Below are positions 6,505 through 13,007 of a DNA stretch of 24,656 nucleotides, one piece after another. The translations under genes and the position numbers were made by a program. Position 1 is the stretch's first letter; the number at the start of each line of letters is the position of its first letter. Origin of the DNA: Clostridia bacterium (GTDB lineage Bacteria > Bacillota > Clostridia > Oscillospirales > Acutalibacteraceae); NCBI GenBank assembly GCA_900755895.1, contig CAAEIG010000071.1:1-24656 (forward strand), written 5' to 3'. The notes under the pieces were generated by a model. That model had not been told where the DNA came from. It did not search any database and saw only the letters and a program-made list of their open reading frames with translations.

Positions 6505-6663
6505 TTACTTCTTTTCCTGCGGTTTGGGCAGGGGCTTTTCGGGGCGATGAGGCTGATAAACACCGCAAGGCGAAAACGGCGGCCAGCCGTCATAGGTACG
6601 GCGGATCATAACATCAAGGGCCTTCCGGGTTGCTTTGTGCATCATGGATTCCTTCTCATTCAT
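6505..6663 (-). CDS. agrD: AgrD-like cyclic autoinducer peptide precursor
   Basis: This 52-aa precursor lies directly after agrB and overlaps it by 8 bases (ATGAATGA). It has the AgrD layout: a basic amphipathic N-terminal helix (ATRKALDVMIRRTY), a short core with a single cysteine (C33 in FSPCGVYQP), and a charged proline-rich tail (HRPEKPLPKPQEKK). AgrB would cleave after the core and close a thiolactone from C33 to a residue about four positions on. The core is unusually proline-rich. The start ATG at 6663 has AAAGGAGG 12 nt upstream; the Met pair at residues 7-8 is an alternative start. Confidence 0.8.
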   Translation of the reverse strand: MNEKESMMHKATRKALDVMIRRTYDGWPPFSPCGVYQPHRPEKPLPKPQEKK

Positions 6664-7276
6664 GGTTTTGGATAACCTCCTTTTGGTTGACGTGTTCTTT
6701 TTTGAAACGGTGTATCTCACCGTCATCAACATGCGCAACCGCCAAAAGCACTGCTACCGCAAAGGTGGCCATCGCAATGCAGCTGGCAACCATCCCCTGA
6801 TGCGCCAGTAGCGCTACAACATAAGCCAAAAACATAGTGGCTTGACGCACATACATTCTGGGTTTTACCGCTTTCAATTCTTTGGCGCTTAAATGCAACT
6901 CGGGATGGTTTGCTGGTCCCAACAGAAAAATTGCTACTTCGGACAAAAGAATAACCGTTGTCAAAACGTAGAGATCTTTTGTTGCTGCTGCAAGTAACGA
7001 AAACAGAACCTGCAACACGAATGAAACCAAAAGGCATCCATGCGGTGTACGAGCATGATAACCGCCTGTGCGTTGACGCAAGATACGGAAAGTTGCTGTA
7101 TAAAACACAGACCCCCATACACCAACAATGGCGGCGCTTACCGGGAGTAACAGGCAAAGCGAAAGAATGCTCATCGTAGATTGCATCAGCATATAATGGC
7201 ACCATTCCGACTGTTCCGGTACGATTAAATGCTTTTTCAGTAACCAATGGGTCATGTGTTTGACCACCTGCTCCAT
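6656..7276 (-). CDS. agrB: AgrB-like membrane peptidase processing the autoinducer
   Basis: This 206-aa polytopic membrane cysteine endopeptidase trims AgrD at its C-terminus and cyclises it. The family motif R-Q-R-T-GG-Y-H-A-R-T-P-H-G-C is present, with catalytic H74 and C81. Four or five hydrophobic segments follow at about 35-55, 83-118, 146-160 and 163-180. It is the third gene of the leftward A-C-B-D cassette, but a separate promoter with paired repeats lies in the 110-bp gap between agrC and agrB, so B and D can be induced independently of A and C. Confidence 0.92.
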   Translation of the reverse strand: MEQVVKHMTHWLLKKHLIVPEQSEWCHYMLMQSTMSILSLCLLLPVSAAIVGVWGSVFYTATFRILRQRTGGYHARTPHGCLLVSFVLQVLFSLLAAATKDLYVLTTVILLSEVAIFLLGPANHPELHLSAKELKAVKPRMYVRQATMFLAYVVALLAHQGMVASCIAMATFAVAVLLAVAHVDDGEIHRFKKEHVNQKEVIQNHE

Positions 7277-7312
7277 CTGCCGCCCACCTGCCTTGCTCTT
7301 TATGTTATGTAG

Positions 7313-7382
7313 AGTATATCATTATCCGAGTAAAAATGCCCAAAAAGTTGCGCTAAGTGCAAGATTTGCTCTGTAACTGCAA
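7313..7382 (-). promoter_or_regulatory. agrBD promoter with paired LytTR-type repeats
   Basis: On the leftward strand TTGCAGTTA (7382-7374) and TTGCACTTA (7362-7354) are separated by 11 bp, a 20-bp period. This is close to the arrangement of AgrA direct repeats in staphylococci. TATACT (7318-7313) follows 35 bases later as the -10, with no good -35, as expected of an activator-dependent promoter. The upstream repeat starts only five bases past the agrC stop codon. Autoinduction of agrBD by AgrA-P is the inferred logic. Confidence 0.65.
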
Positions 7383-7386
7383 ACTT

Positions 7387-8730
7387 TTAGGGATTCTGAA
7401 GAGCTACCGGCATCTTGCGGTTTTCATCATTTTCAAGTGCGACATCCGGCCATTCAACGGCAAACAAAAAATGTCTATCCTCGCAGGTCATCACATATTC
7501 GGCATTATACGATTTCAGGATGGATAGAACATTCGACAGACCGTAGCCATGTAATTCAGGCGGATGCTTAGTACTTGGGAGATGATCACCTACGATCGTA
7601 AGCGGCAAGCTTGAATTCATTACTGAGAAGAACAGTGAATTTGGCTGCGCCTCCGTGTAGATTGCTTTGACCAGAATCCGGCGCTTTTGATCTGCCGGAA
7701 GTCTCTGACAGCCTTCTATCGCGTTATCCAACAGATTGCTCATAACAACGGTAAGATCCACCACAGGGATACCCACCTTTGATAGATCGTTCAAAACAAA
7801 CTGAATATCGATGTCGTTTGACTGCGCTTCATAACCTGCTTGGTTGAGGATAGCGTCGATCGTCGGATGATGAGAATTGACGAGCAAGATTCGCTCGGTT
7901 TGTTGAACTTTCAATTGTTCCAAGTATTTGCTCGCATCTTCTACTTTACCCAGCGCAAGCATATTGGACAGTGTAAAAAGATATTTGCGAAAATCATGGG
8001 TCAGACGGCGCTGGGCTGAGTAAGAGTCTGTTAGTGCCTTGATGTTCGACGCTTGGGTTTCGGCGCGCTGCCGAGTGACGGCCAACATCTCCCTCGACTG
8101 AATCCCGCTTTCTAACTGATCCAACAGGAACAACAGCGAAATATCAACGATGCACATGGCAGCGAGACAAACAAGCCAGGCAGTATTGGTCGGGTCTCCG
8201 ACTTTACTCATGAAAAGGATAAAAAGCGTGCATCCCGGGAAAAATACGCCAAGTGTTACCCAGGCATGCGGCTTGGCGCGTTCCGTAAGCGGTGAATGGA
8301 AGCGGCGAAGGATGAGAGGAAGGCTGAAAAACTCAATGAGGGTTATGAACAGCACGCCAGTGTACAAAGCTCTTTGGTTCACCAGTTCTTCCCATGAAAT
8401 GGACATAACAAATGCAAACAGCAGCTGTGTGAGGTAAGAAATTGAAAAAGCGCCTGCATACTGTGTGACTGTCACAAAGATTCGCCGGTCCCAGGAACCC
8501 TTGTACAGCGTTACATTCATCAAATAAAAGGCAGCAATCTCACATAAAAACAACAGAGCGCCGATGCGGTTTTGGAGGATGTTGGCTTCCACAATTATAA
8601 CCGCCATCCAAAGGGCCAGCAAAGCATAAAACTTCTTTCCGGTGTACCGCCGCTCAAAAAACACGTCGAATAGCAGCGAAAATGCCCATACCTGTAGGCT
8701 CGTCAATATAACGCTCAAAGCGTAACCCAT
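7387..8730 (-). CDS. agrC: AgrC-like sensor histidine kinase
   Basis: This 447-aa sensor has an N-terminal half with about six membrane segments (residues 5-210) that would detect the external cyclic peptide. The C-terminal GHKL kinase has the phospho-acceptor H245 (THDFRKYL), the N-box (SNLLDNAIEG, about 331-340) and a G-box (HGYGLSNV, about 394-401). This is the HPK10 subclass that pairs with LytTR regulators. The start lies one base after the agrA stop, so the two are co-translated. The order A then C then B-D is reversed relative to the classical agrBDCA operon. Confidence 0.93.
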   Translation of the reverse strand: MGYALSVILTSLQVWAFSLLFDVFFERRYTGKKFYALLALWMAVIIVEANILQNRIGALLFLCEIAAFYLMNVTLYKGSWDRRIFVTVTQYAGAFSISYLTQLLFAFVMSISWEELVNQRALYTGVLFITLIEFFSLPLILRRFHSPLTERAKPHAWVTLGVFFPGCTLFILFMSKVGDPTNTAWLVCLAAMCIVDISLLFLLDQLESGIQSREMLAVTRQRAETQASNIKALTDSYSAQRRLTHDFRKYLFTLSNMLALGKVEDASKYLEQLKVQQTERILLVNSHHPTIDAILNQAGYEAQSNDIDIQFVLNDLSKVGIPVVDLTVVMSNLLDNAIEGCQRLPADQKRRILVKAIYTEAQPNSLFFSVMNSSLPLTIVGDHLPSTKHPPELHGYGLSNVLSILKSYNAEYVMTCEDRHFLFAVEWPDVALENDENRKMPVALQNP

Positions 8731-8731
8731 T

Positions 8732-9445
8732 TCATCCGAGCCCCTTCCATTCCAGATATTTTTTCTTAATCTCGGGGTAATTGTGCTGGCTGACCATCAG
8801 GAACTTCCCGTCAAGTAGAGTAACACCGCTAGACAGCAAACGCTCAATGTACGCCATATTTACCAAATAGCTGCTGTGGATACGCAAGAATCCTTCATTG
8901 GCCAGCATTTCTTCCAATTTTCTCATTGTCATTCTGCTTTTTCGTTCCGGCCGGTCTGTTTCATCCATGTGAAAAATCAGTAGGCCAGACTTTGTTTCCA
9001 CATAAATGATCGTATCAATGGCTAAAGAGGTTTCTTCGCCATCACAGATCAGATTCAGCGTTCTCGCGTGTGCCTGGCATGCAGCCACTGCCTTTTCAAA
9101 ATAGTCCGGCAGCTTTTCGTCCAGGCGCAGCTTCGGCAGAAAACGGAAAGCGTTCACTTCGTATCCTTCCGCCGCATACTCGCCATAATTGGTGACAAAA
9201 ATCAGAATACTGTCTTTGCGTACTTCGCGAAACTTGGCAGCCAACTGGATTCCGTTTACGCTTCCCATATCAATGTCGAGGAAAATCAGGTCCATATCGC
9301 GCGCCATCTGCACCGTGATGCTCCGTGGGTCCGTAACGCATTCGATGCTCATTCGCCGCCGTGAGTAGGTGGGCAACCCTGTTATCTTCGCTTTTAACAG
9401 CGATGCAAATTCCGGCTCATCGTCACAAATCAGGATATGTAACAT
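8732..9445 (-). CDS. agrA: AgrA-like LytTR response regulator
   Basis: This 237-aa protein has a receiver domain (acidic pair D8-D9, phospho-acceptor D57 in IFLDIDMG, T/K-type switch residues later) and a C-terminal LytTR DNA-binding domain from about residue 135 (RKLEEMLANEGFLRIHSSYLVN). LytTR proteins bind 9-bp direct repeats about two helical turns apart, which matches the repeats found upstream of agrB and of the secreted-protein gene. The start at 9445 (MLHILICDDEP) is preferred for AGGAAGGG upstream; the frame is open to 9547 but those residues match nothing in the family. Confidence 0.93.
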   Translation of the reverse strand: MLHILICDDEPEFASLLKAKITGLPTYSRRRMSIECVTDPRSITVQMARDMDLIFLDIDMGSVNGIQLAAKFREVRKDSILIFVTNYGEYAAEGYEVNAFRFLPKLRLDEKLPDYFEKAVAACQAHARTLNLICDGEETSLAIDTIIYVETKSGLLIFHMDETDRPERKSRMTMRKLEEMLANEGFLRIHSSYLVNMAYIERLLSSGVTLLDGKFLMVSQHNYPEIKKKYLEWKGLG

Positions 9446-9494
9446 GGATATCCCTTCCTGCGGATATTGATCCGCGTCTACTCGTTTTTTTATC

Positions 9495-9523
9495 ACAATA
9501 GCTGACCCTCCTTTTTCTGTCAA
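9495..9523 (-). promoter_or_regulatory. Promoter of agrA-agrC
   Basis: TTGACA (9523-9518), a 17-bp spacer and TATTGT (9500-9495) form a near-consensus sigma-A promoter. A palindrome GCGGAT-N4-ATCCGC (9460-9475) lies in the leader, 14 bases before the start codon. No 9-bp LytTR repeats were seen here, so basal constitutive expression of the sensor pair is likely. Confidence 0.7.
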
Positions 9524-9635
9524 GACGTCTCCAAGTAAATCGGACAAATGAATAGATTCAAATCATTTTATACGTCTTTTTGTCTGCTGTCAACTTGTAA
9601 TATAGATGTATATAAGCGGGAGGGGAGACATTTGC

Positions 9636-10022
9636 ATGCTGTTTGCATTCGGTGAGCGGCTTCGGCAGTTACGACACGATAAGAACTATACAATGGGCAT
9701 GGTGGAAGACCGCCTTGCGCAAAAGAATGTGTCGATTGGACAATCTGCGCTGGGAAAATATGAAGCAGGCCGAACCTATCCCAACTTGGAAACGGCTGCG
9801 GCCTTGGCAGACATATTCGATGTCTCGCTAGACTACCTTGCAATGGGATCAAAGTCTAAGACATTGACACTTCAGGATTTAAGCGAGGAGCAAATCAAGC
9901 TGTTGACAGAGTTGGCGGCTTTGCTGCGCCAGCACAACCACTCAAGTGTTTCTCCGTCCCCAACCCCTACATCGGAAGAACAAGATGTTCTATTTAGATT
10001 GATCTCACAATTCATGAAATAG
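9636..10022 (+). CDS. XRE-family (Cro/CI-type) transcriptional regulator
   Basis: This 128-aa protein has an N-terminal HTH_3 domain (FGERLRQLRHDKNYTM, then SIGQSALGKYEAGRTYP and LADIFDVSLDYLA, residues about 4-68), followed by a charged linker and a proline/serine stretch before a short helix. It is transcribed divergently from agrA and could repress either side, or act as the element's lysogeny-style switch. The start at 9636 has GGGAGGGGAG upstream; the frame is open earlier from 9606 but without a ribosome site. Confidence 0.85.
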   Translation: MLFAFGERLRQLRHDKNYTMGMVEDRLAQKNVSIGQSALGKYEAGRTYPNLETAAALADIFDVSLDYLAMGSKSKTLTLQDLSEEQIKLLTELAALLRQHNHSSVSPSPTPTSEEQDVLFRLISQFMK

Positions 10023-10029
10023 GAACCTG

Positions 10030-10058
10030 ATCGGATGCGAAGATTTGCATCCGATTTT
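10030..10058 (+). terminator. Terminator of the XRE regulator gene
   Basis: ATCGGATGC (10030-10038) pairs with GCATCCGAT (10047-10055) around an 8-nt loop, followed by a short T-run that merges with the first 9-bp repeat of the next promoter. It insulates the secreted-protein gene from the regulator. Confidence 0.7.
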
Positions 10059-10129
10059 GCATTTAGCGACGCTTTCTTGCAGTTAGGCACGATTAGTGGC
10101 GAACTCGTGCACGGTGTGGTATCGTATAG
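10057..10129 (+). promoter_or_regulatory. Promoter of the secreted-protein gene with paired LytTR-type repeats
   Basis: TTGCATTTA (10057-10065) and TTGCAGTTA (10077-10085) are separated by 11 bp, the same spacing and near-same sequence as the repeats upstream of agrB. A -10-like TATCGT (10120-10125) lies 34 bases after the second repeat, against 35 at agrB; GTATAG (10124-10129) is an alternative. There is no clear -35. Control by the AgrA-like regulator is the inferred meaning. Confidence 0.6.
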
Positions 10130-10140
10130 CCATAGGAAAG

Positions 10141-10203
10141 GGTCAGCGAACCCGGGAACTGACCACGACTTGTAATGGTCATCACTGGCGCGCGGGTGAT
10201 GAC
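10141..10203 (+). promoter_or_regulatory. Structured 5' leader with two hairpins
   Basis: GGTCAG (10141-10146) pairs with CTGACC (10159-10164), and GTCATCAC (10178-10185) pairs with GTGATGAC (10196-10203). Both lie in the roughly 130-nt leader between the predicted promoter and the start codon. They may stabilise the mRNA or tune translation. Confidence 0.4.
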
Positions 10204-10261
10204 TAGTCTGCTCCGAAACCACCCCAAATCACAAAATCTCATGAGAAGGAGGATTTGTGCG

Positions 10262-10762
10262 ATGAAAACCCTGACCAAAAAGATTTTGACCGTTTGCCTG
10301 ACTCTGGCAATGGCCTGCGCCCTGGCTATTCCCGCCTTTGCCGATTTCGATAATGGTTACAATGGATACCACATTCGTAACGAATCTATCGGCGGGAATA
10401 ACTATTTGAACATGGAAGGTAGCGGAGGACCCTATAATAGCCGCAATGTGACGGTTTACTCCCGCACTGGTGATGGCGACCAGATTTGGTCTATTGCTAA
10501 CCGCGGCAACGGCAAAAAAGTTTACAACAGCAAAACGGATAGTGCAGGCAATGCTTACACTCTCAACATCAACAGCTCTAATAACAACTGCAATGTTTAT
10601 CGTGACCTTTCCAGCAATAACAACGATTCCGTCGTTTCTAACGCTGGGAATATGAGCGCGTTTACCATCCGCCTGGTAAATCACGGTAACGTCTTTGCCT
10701 ACGTTAGCGGCAACAACGTTGTTTGGGGCAGTGTTGCACATGTATGGAATGAACTTGCCTGA
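10262..10762 (+). CDS. Small secreted protein, possible ricin-B-like beta-trefoil
   Basis: This 166-aa protein has a clear Sec signal peptide (KKILTVCLTLAMACALAIPAFA, residues 6-27, cut near AFA-DF). The mature part of about 140 aa is rich in Asn, Ser and Gly and has one cysteine. It has ricin-B-like features: YHIRN at the start, NNYLNMEG, a QxW-like DQIWSI near residue 77, then NAYTLNI and a final VWGSVAHVW, consistent with three repeats of about 40 residues. No exact family was recognised. The start has AAGGAGG upstream. It lies behind AgrA-type repeats and ahead of a transporter operon, so a quorum-induced secreted effector, lectin or bacteriocin is plausible. Activity is unknown. Confidence 0.8.
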   Translation: MKTLTKKILTVCLTLAMACALAIPAFADFDNGYNGYHIRNESIGGNNYLNMEGSGGPYNSRNVTVYSRTGDGDQIWSIANRGNGKKVYNSKTDSAGNAYTLNINSSNNNCNVYRDLSSNNNDSVVSNAGNMSAFTIRLVNHGNVFAYVSGNNVVWGSVAHVWNELA

Positions 10763-10810
10763 GTAACCCAACATTTTTCTTACCAAATCCCATTCACTGA
10801 ATTGACAGAT

Positions 10811-10840
10811 GCCAGCCCGAATTGTGAGCTTCGGGCTGGC
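10811..10840 (+). terminator. Strong hairpin after the secreted-protein gene, weak T-tract
   Basis: GCCAGCCCGAA (10811-10821) pairs with TTCGGGCTGGC (10830-10840) as an 11-bp stem. It is followed by TCATTGTGATAT rather than a T-run. It may stop most transcripts while letting some read into the lipoprotein-ABC genes, or protect the 3' end of the short mRNA. A 7-bp inverted repeat AACTACT/AGTAGTT lies further on, before the lipoprotein gene. Confidence 0.55.
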
Positions 10841-10974
10841 TCATTGTGATATATGGGTGGTGTAACTACTATTAATAATTGGGCCCTAGCAACTCAATCA
10901 AGTAGTTCCTTTATACGACGCAATCTGCCAATAAACTATTTCCACTATTAAAACACTTTATGCGAGGTCATCTT

Positions 10975-12222
10975 ATGCGAAGAAGAATTATTGCCGTCAT
11001 AGCTCTTATCCCTGCCCTGCTATTTGGCTGTGCCGGTCCTACTACCAACACAACAGCACAAACAGGAAACACTTCTTCTCAAGAAGTGGCGCAAGAAGAT
11101 TCTACACAGAATTCGGTTACGCTTACGGCCTTGCAACGCAGTGATGGCTGGAATTACGGCGGAAGCGGAAGTGACGGTTTTTACTATGTGAGTTCTTCCG
11201 TGCGCGATGACGGTTCCGCTAATCTCATGTATCTTGATTATGCAACCATGGAAAAAATTTACCTGTGCAACCAGCCAAATTGCAATCATGATACGGAAGC
11301 CTGCACAAGTTACTTGCCATACTCTGCGGGCGGGATTTTGCCTTGCGTAATTGGGCAGAATCTGGTACTTGTTTTTCCCGGCAACGTACATGCCTCTGCT
11401 GATACATCCTCTACCGTCATGCCTCACTTGGAGGTGATGGGTTTGGATGGGTCTAACCGCAAAACCACATTTACATTTGAATCAAATCAGCAGATAAATC
11501 GGCCTCTGGTTACGGATGGGACAAACATCTACTGTGAGCTCGATACAGCAACGGAAGATGGCCAGCTAAAGGCCGAATTAGTGCGTGTAAACCCCGTCAC
11601 CGGTACAAAAGACACACTTTGTGCCTTAAATCAGGAATGGATTAAAGGCAGTGCCGGATCTACAATCATTTTGCTAAATGCCAATGGTTGCTACTCTTCC
11701 TATGACCCTGTCTCTGGTGACAGGAAGGATATTGTTACTGTTGACAACGCATCCGTGGATTCACTGCTGCAGGGGACAACACTGGCATATAAGGACAATG
11801 GCTTTTTTTGCTTGATGGATTTGTTGTCTGGAGAGAAAACATCACTTAGTGGTTTCGCGGTTCCCAGCCCCGAGGAAGCTTTTGTAAACCTTGTTGATGC
11901 TGATTCAACACACCTTTTGATCAAGATTGAAACTGCTTCACATCAGAGTGGATCAAGCATGGAAGACGGTTATTACATGATAACCGGAAGCAGCACCCCT
12001 CAACAGTGGACTCTTCTGTACTCTTCCGGCGACCAAGACACCCCATTTGAAAGAGTTACTACCATTTCCAGCAATGAGTATCTTGTTATATCTGGTGAAG
12101 AGACTCTGCCAGATACAACTGCCAACAGTCACTATGTAGCGACAGGCGAAAAGCAGTATGTAATTATGTCCCAAGAGGATTATTGGAATAGCATCGCTCC
12201 CACAGCATCCTCTACACAATAA
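10975..12222 (+). CDS. Secreted lipoprotein of a clostridial beta-propeller-like type
   Basis: This 415-aa protein has a lipobox (ALLFGC, lipidated C19) after a basic and hydrophobic signal, then a Ser/Thr/Gln-rich tether (about 20-50). The body has repeated strand patterns with aromatic turns (DGFYYVSSS, LMYLDYATMEKIYLC), and CNQPNCNHDTEAC near residue 90 is a Cys/His cluster seen in related clostridial lipoproteins. A surface sensor or binding protein working with the ABC transporter is likely. The exact ligand cannot be read. The start at 10975 is preferred over 10960 because GAGGT precedes it. The gene is more AT-rich than the ABC genes that follow 14 bases later. Confidence 0.75.
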   Translation: MRRRIIAVIALIPALLFGCAGPTTNTTAQTGNTSSQEVAQEDSTQNSVTLTALQRSDGWNYGGSGSDGFYYVSSSVRDDGSANLMYLDYATMEKIYLCNQPNCNHDTEACTSYLPYSAGGILPCVIGQNLVLVFPGNVHASADTSSTVMPHLEVMGLDGSNRKTTFTFESNQQINRPLVTDGTNIYCELDTATEDGQLKAELVRVNPVTGTKDTLCALNQEWIKGSAGSTIILLNANGCYSSYDPVSGDRKDIVTVDNASVDSLLQGTTLAYKDNGFFCLMDLLSGEKTSLSGFAVPSPEEAFVNLVDADSTHLLIKIETASHQSGSSMEDGYYMITGSSTPQQWTLLYSSGDQDTPFERVTTISSNEYLVISGEETLPDTTANSHYVATGEKQYVIMSQEDYWNSIAPTASSTQ

Positions 12223-12236
12223 TAACTGGAGAAATT

Positions 12237-13007
12237 ATGCCAAATGCATTATTGACAATCCGAGATTTGAAAAAATCCTACTTGATTTCCGCACCCTCAT
12301 TTCGTAAATCCATTGGAAGCCGTTCTAAACAAGCCCTGGCCGGGGTATCCCTGACCCTCGGCCCAGGGCTTTACGGCCTTTTAGGCCCCAACGGTGCAGG
12401 CAAAAGTACGCTCATCAGCATCATCACCGACACGCTAGCCGCGGATTCGGGCGAGGTGCTTTGGTGCGGCAAACCCGCTAGGGGCATTCGCTTCCGCCGC
12501 GTGCTCGGGTATATGCCGCAGCAGCAGGGGTTGTATGACAGCTATACCGGTCGGCGCTTTCTGGCCTACATGGCGGCACTGAAAGAGCTTCCCCGCAAAA
12601 GCGTCCCGGCTGAGGTGGATCGCGTGGCCGCGGCAGTGAATCTTTCGTCTGAATTGGACAAGCGTCTGTCCGCCTACTCCGGCGGCATGAAGCAGCGGCT
12701 GTTGCTGGCGTCTGCCTTACTGGGCGACCCCAAGCTGCTGATTCTGGACGAACCTACCGCCGGACTGGACCCCAAGGAGAGGGTGCGGCTGCGCACACTG
12801 TTGGCAGAAATGGCCACTGACCGCATTATTCTGGTAGCCACTCATGTGGTCAGTGATGTGGAGACCGTCGCCACGGAGGTGATTTTGCTGCGCGCCGGAA
12901 AAATCGTAGACGCCGCCCCGGTGCCGGACCTCATCGACAAATACGCCCCCGGCCAGGGACTTGAGGATGTGTACCTCGCAGTATTCGGGGAGGGAGACGG
13001 GAAATGA
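12237..13007 (+). CDS. ABC transporter ATP-binding protein
   Basis: This 256-aa ATPase has Walker A at about 50-58 (GPNGAGKST), a Q-loop (YMPQQQGL), the signature YSGGMKQRL, Walker B with LLILDEPTAGLDP, and a switch His (ATHVVSD). It energises the permease encoded next, which overlaps it by four bases (ATGA). ATPases of this class work with ABC-2 permeases in bacteriocin immunity, antibiotic export or lipoprotein movement. Its place behind a secreted protein suggests export or self-protection. GC content rises sharply about 100 bases into the gene, from an AT-rich start. Confidence 0.95.
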   Translation: MPNALLTIRDLKKSYLISAPSFRKSIGSRSKQALAGVSLTLGPGLYGLLGPNGAGKSTLISIITDTLAADSGEVLWCGKPARGIRFRRVLGYMPQQQGLYDSYTGRRFLAYMAALKELPRKSVPAEVDRVAAAVNLSSELDKRLSAYSGGMKQRLLLASALLGDPKLLILDEPTAGLDPKERVRLRTLLAEMATDRIILVATHVVSDVETVATEVILLRAGKIVDAAPVPDLIDKYAPGQGLEDVYLAVFGEGDGK

